This document shows, one piece after another, positions 30,391 to 32,050 of a DNA stretch of 32,050 nt (positions are counted from its first letter, which is position 1; every line of letters starts with the position of its first letter). The stretch spans positions 1-32,050 of the forward strand of contig NZ_MKRN01000079.1 in assembly GCF_001896955.1 (NCBI RefSeq), given 5' to 3'. A program made the translations under genes and the position numbers. The notes below the pieces were generated by a model. That model did not search any database. It worked only from the letters and a program-made list of their open reading frames with translations, and was not told where the DNA came from. The stretch comes from Nitrobacter sp. 62-13 (lineage in GTDB: Bacteria; Pseudomonadota; Alphaproteobacteria; Rhizobiales; Xanthobacteraceae).

Positions 30391-32050
30391 ATGTTCGAAG
30401 CCCATTTCCAGACCTTCGAGGATCCCGAAGGCGGCGTCGCGCTCACCGCCCGCCTCGCCGCGTTTCGCGAGGAGATGCACCGGCGGCAGTTGACCGGCTT
30501 CGTGATTCCGCGCGCCGACCAGCAGCAGAACGAATATGTCGCGCCCTCCGAGGAGCGGCTGGCATGGCTCACCGGCTTCACCGGATCGGCCGGCCTCGCC
30601 GTCGTGCTCGCCAAGGAAGCCGCCGTGTTTGTTGACGGCCGCTACGCATTGCAGGCGGCGCAACAGGTGGATACTCACGCCTGGAGCATCGTTTCGCTGG
30701 TCGACCCGCCTCCCGAAAGCTGGCTGGCGGAGCATCTCAGTGCCGGCGACCGGGTCGGATACGATCCCTGGCTGCATACTACGGCGGCGGCGGAGCGTCT
30801 CGCAAAGGCTTGCGCGAAAGCCGGCGCCGAACTGATCCCCGTCGAGAGCAATCCGGTCGACAGCATCTGGACCGATCGGCCCGCGCCGCCGCTCGGCCCG
30901 GTCACGATCCATGACGCGAGGTTCGCAGGCGAGACCGAGGCCGACAAGCTGACGCGCATCCGCGCCGAAATGAAGAAGCTCGGCGTCGATGCGACGGTGT
31001 TGTCGGATTCCCACGCGGTGGCCTGGACCTTCAACATTCGCGGCGCCGACGTCTCGCACACCCCGCTGCCTCTGTCCTACGCGTTGGTGCCGAAGGACGG
31101 CCGCCCTGTCGTGTTCATCGACTCCCGCAAACTCTCCAACACGAGCCGCGATCATCTCGAACGCAACGCCGACGTGTGCGAGCCGGATGCGTTGACCGAG
31201 GCACTGACCGCAACGGCCAGATCGGGCGCATCGATCGGGCTCGACAGCGCCACCGCCGCCGATGCCTTGACCCGTCTGATTACGTGCGCCGGCGGCAAAC
31301 CGGTGCGCGGCAACGATCCGGTCTCGCTGCTGAAGGCCGCGAAGAACCCGACCGAGATCGCGGGTGCACGCAGCGCGCATCAGCGCGACGCCGTGGCGCT
31401 GGCGCGGTTTCTCGCCTGGGTCGACCGCGAGGCGCCGAAGGGCGCGCTGACCGAGATCGACGCCGTCGAAGCACTGGAAACCTTTCGCCGCGACACCGGC
31501 GCGTTGAAGGACGTTTCCTTTCCGACCATCGCAGGCACCGGGCCGAACGGCGCCATCGTCCATTATCGCGTCACCCGCAAGAGCAACCGCCGCATCGCGC
31601 CCGGCGACCTGCTGCTGATCGACTCCGGCGCGCAATACGAGGACGGCACCACCGACGTCACCCGCACCATCGCGATCGGCCAACCGACCGACGAGATGCG
31701 CGACCGTTTCACCCGCGTGCTGCGCGGCCACATCGCCATCGCGCGCGCGGTGTTTCCCGACGGCACCACCGGCGCGCAGCTCGACACGCTGGCGCGGCAG
31801 TTTCTCTGGCAGGCCGGCGTCGACTTCGAGCACGGCACCGGCCACGGCGTCGGCAGCTATCTGTCAGTGCATGAAGGTCCGGCGCGGATTTCGAAACTCG
31901 GCACCACACAGCTCAAGCGCGGAATGATCCTGTCCAACGAGCCGGGCTACTATAAACGTGACGCCTTCGGCATCCGGATCGAAAATCTGGTGCTGGTCGC
32001 GGCGATGGAGATTCCCGGCGCGGAGAAAGCCATGAACGGCTTCGAGACCC
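30391..32050 (+). CDS. pepP: Aminopeptidase P / Xaa-Pro aminopeptidase family (M24B), C-terminus truncated by right edge of window
   Basis: ATG 30391: MFEAHFQTFEDPEGGVALTARLAAFREEMHRRQLTGFVIPRADQQQNEYVAPSEERLAWLTGFTGSAG ... LLLIDSGAQYEDGTTDVTRTIAIG ... GTGHGVGSYLSVHEGP ... SNEPGYYKRDAFGIRIENLV. No stop in window, so missing from the ORF track. Confidence 0.93.
   Translation, partial: MFEAHFQTFEDPEGGVALTARLAAFREEMHRRQLTGFVIPRADQQQNEYVAPSEERLAWLTGFTGSAGLAVVLAKEAAVFVDGRYALQAAQQVDTHAWSIVSLVDPPPESWLAEHLSAGDRVGYDPWLHTTAAAERLAKACAKAGAELIPVESNPVDSIWTDRPAPPLGPVTIHDARFAGETEADKLTRIRAEMKKLGVDATVLSDSHAVAWTFNIRGADVSHTPLPLSYALVPKDGRPVVFIDSRKLSNTSRDHLERNADVCEPDALTEALTATARSGASIGLDSATAADALTRLITCAGGKPVRGNDPVSLLKAAKNPTEIAGARSAHQRDAVALARFLAWVDREAPKGALTEIDAVEALETFRRDTGALKDVSFPTIAGTGPNGAIVHYRVTRKSNRRIAPGDLLLIDSGAQYEDGTTDVTRTIAIGQPTDEMRDRFTRVLRGHIAIARAVFPDGTTGAQLDTLARQFLWQAGVDFEHGTGHGVGSYLSVHEGPARISKLGTTQLKRGMILSNEPGYYKRDAFGIRIENLVLVAAMEIPGAEKAMNGFET

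Noticed and set aside
29347-31845. 832-aa minus-strand ORF opposite prmA and the aminopeptidase P gene
   Set aside because: Antisense artefact of high GC content; low-complexity Arg/Gly/Asp-rich product with no motifs, while the plus strand carries two clearly recognised enzymes.

Overview
High-GC alphaproteobacterial chromosomal segment. Gene content, synteny and repeat families look like Bradyrhizobiaceae (Bradyrhizobium/Rhodopseudomonas/Nitrobacter-like); this is inferred from recognition, no database was searched. Mostly core genes. Minus strand: ilvC (truncated at left edge), ilvN, ilvB, a secreted orphan and miaA. Plus strand: serB. Minus strand: thyA-folA-hflK-hflC-DUF2065-degP. Then a circularly permuted two-piece tmRNA gene (ssrA) next to sspB, fumC, DUF4169, and two tandem ribbon-helix-helix (RHH) genes. 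These are followed by a large AsmA-like gene (minus), a thioesterase, DUF1328 (minus), a UvrD helicase, an ABC-2 exporter, a Gly-rich secreted protein (minus), an L,D-transpeptidase, a PYROXD2-like oxidoreductase, two small membrane proteins, prmA and an aminopeptidase P (truncated at right edge). No CRISPR array, transposase or prophage was seen. Strongest observations: (1) a 22-aa Val/Leu/Ile-rich leader peptide plus terminator/antiterminator upstream of ilvB, an apparent branched-chain amino acid attenuator; (2) an 11-bp perfect-arm palindrome inserted in frame between helicase motifs of the UvrD-like gene; (3) four 11-bp-phased DnaA-box-like repeats lying between two copies of a dispersed repeat; (4) miaA and serB divergent start codons sharing one CATG; (5) permuted tmRNA next to its proteolysis adaptor gene.
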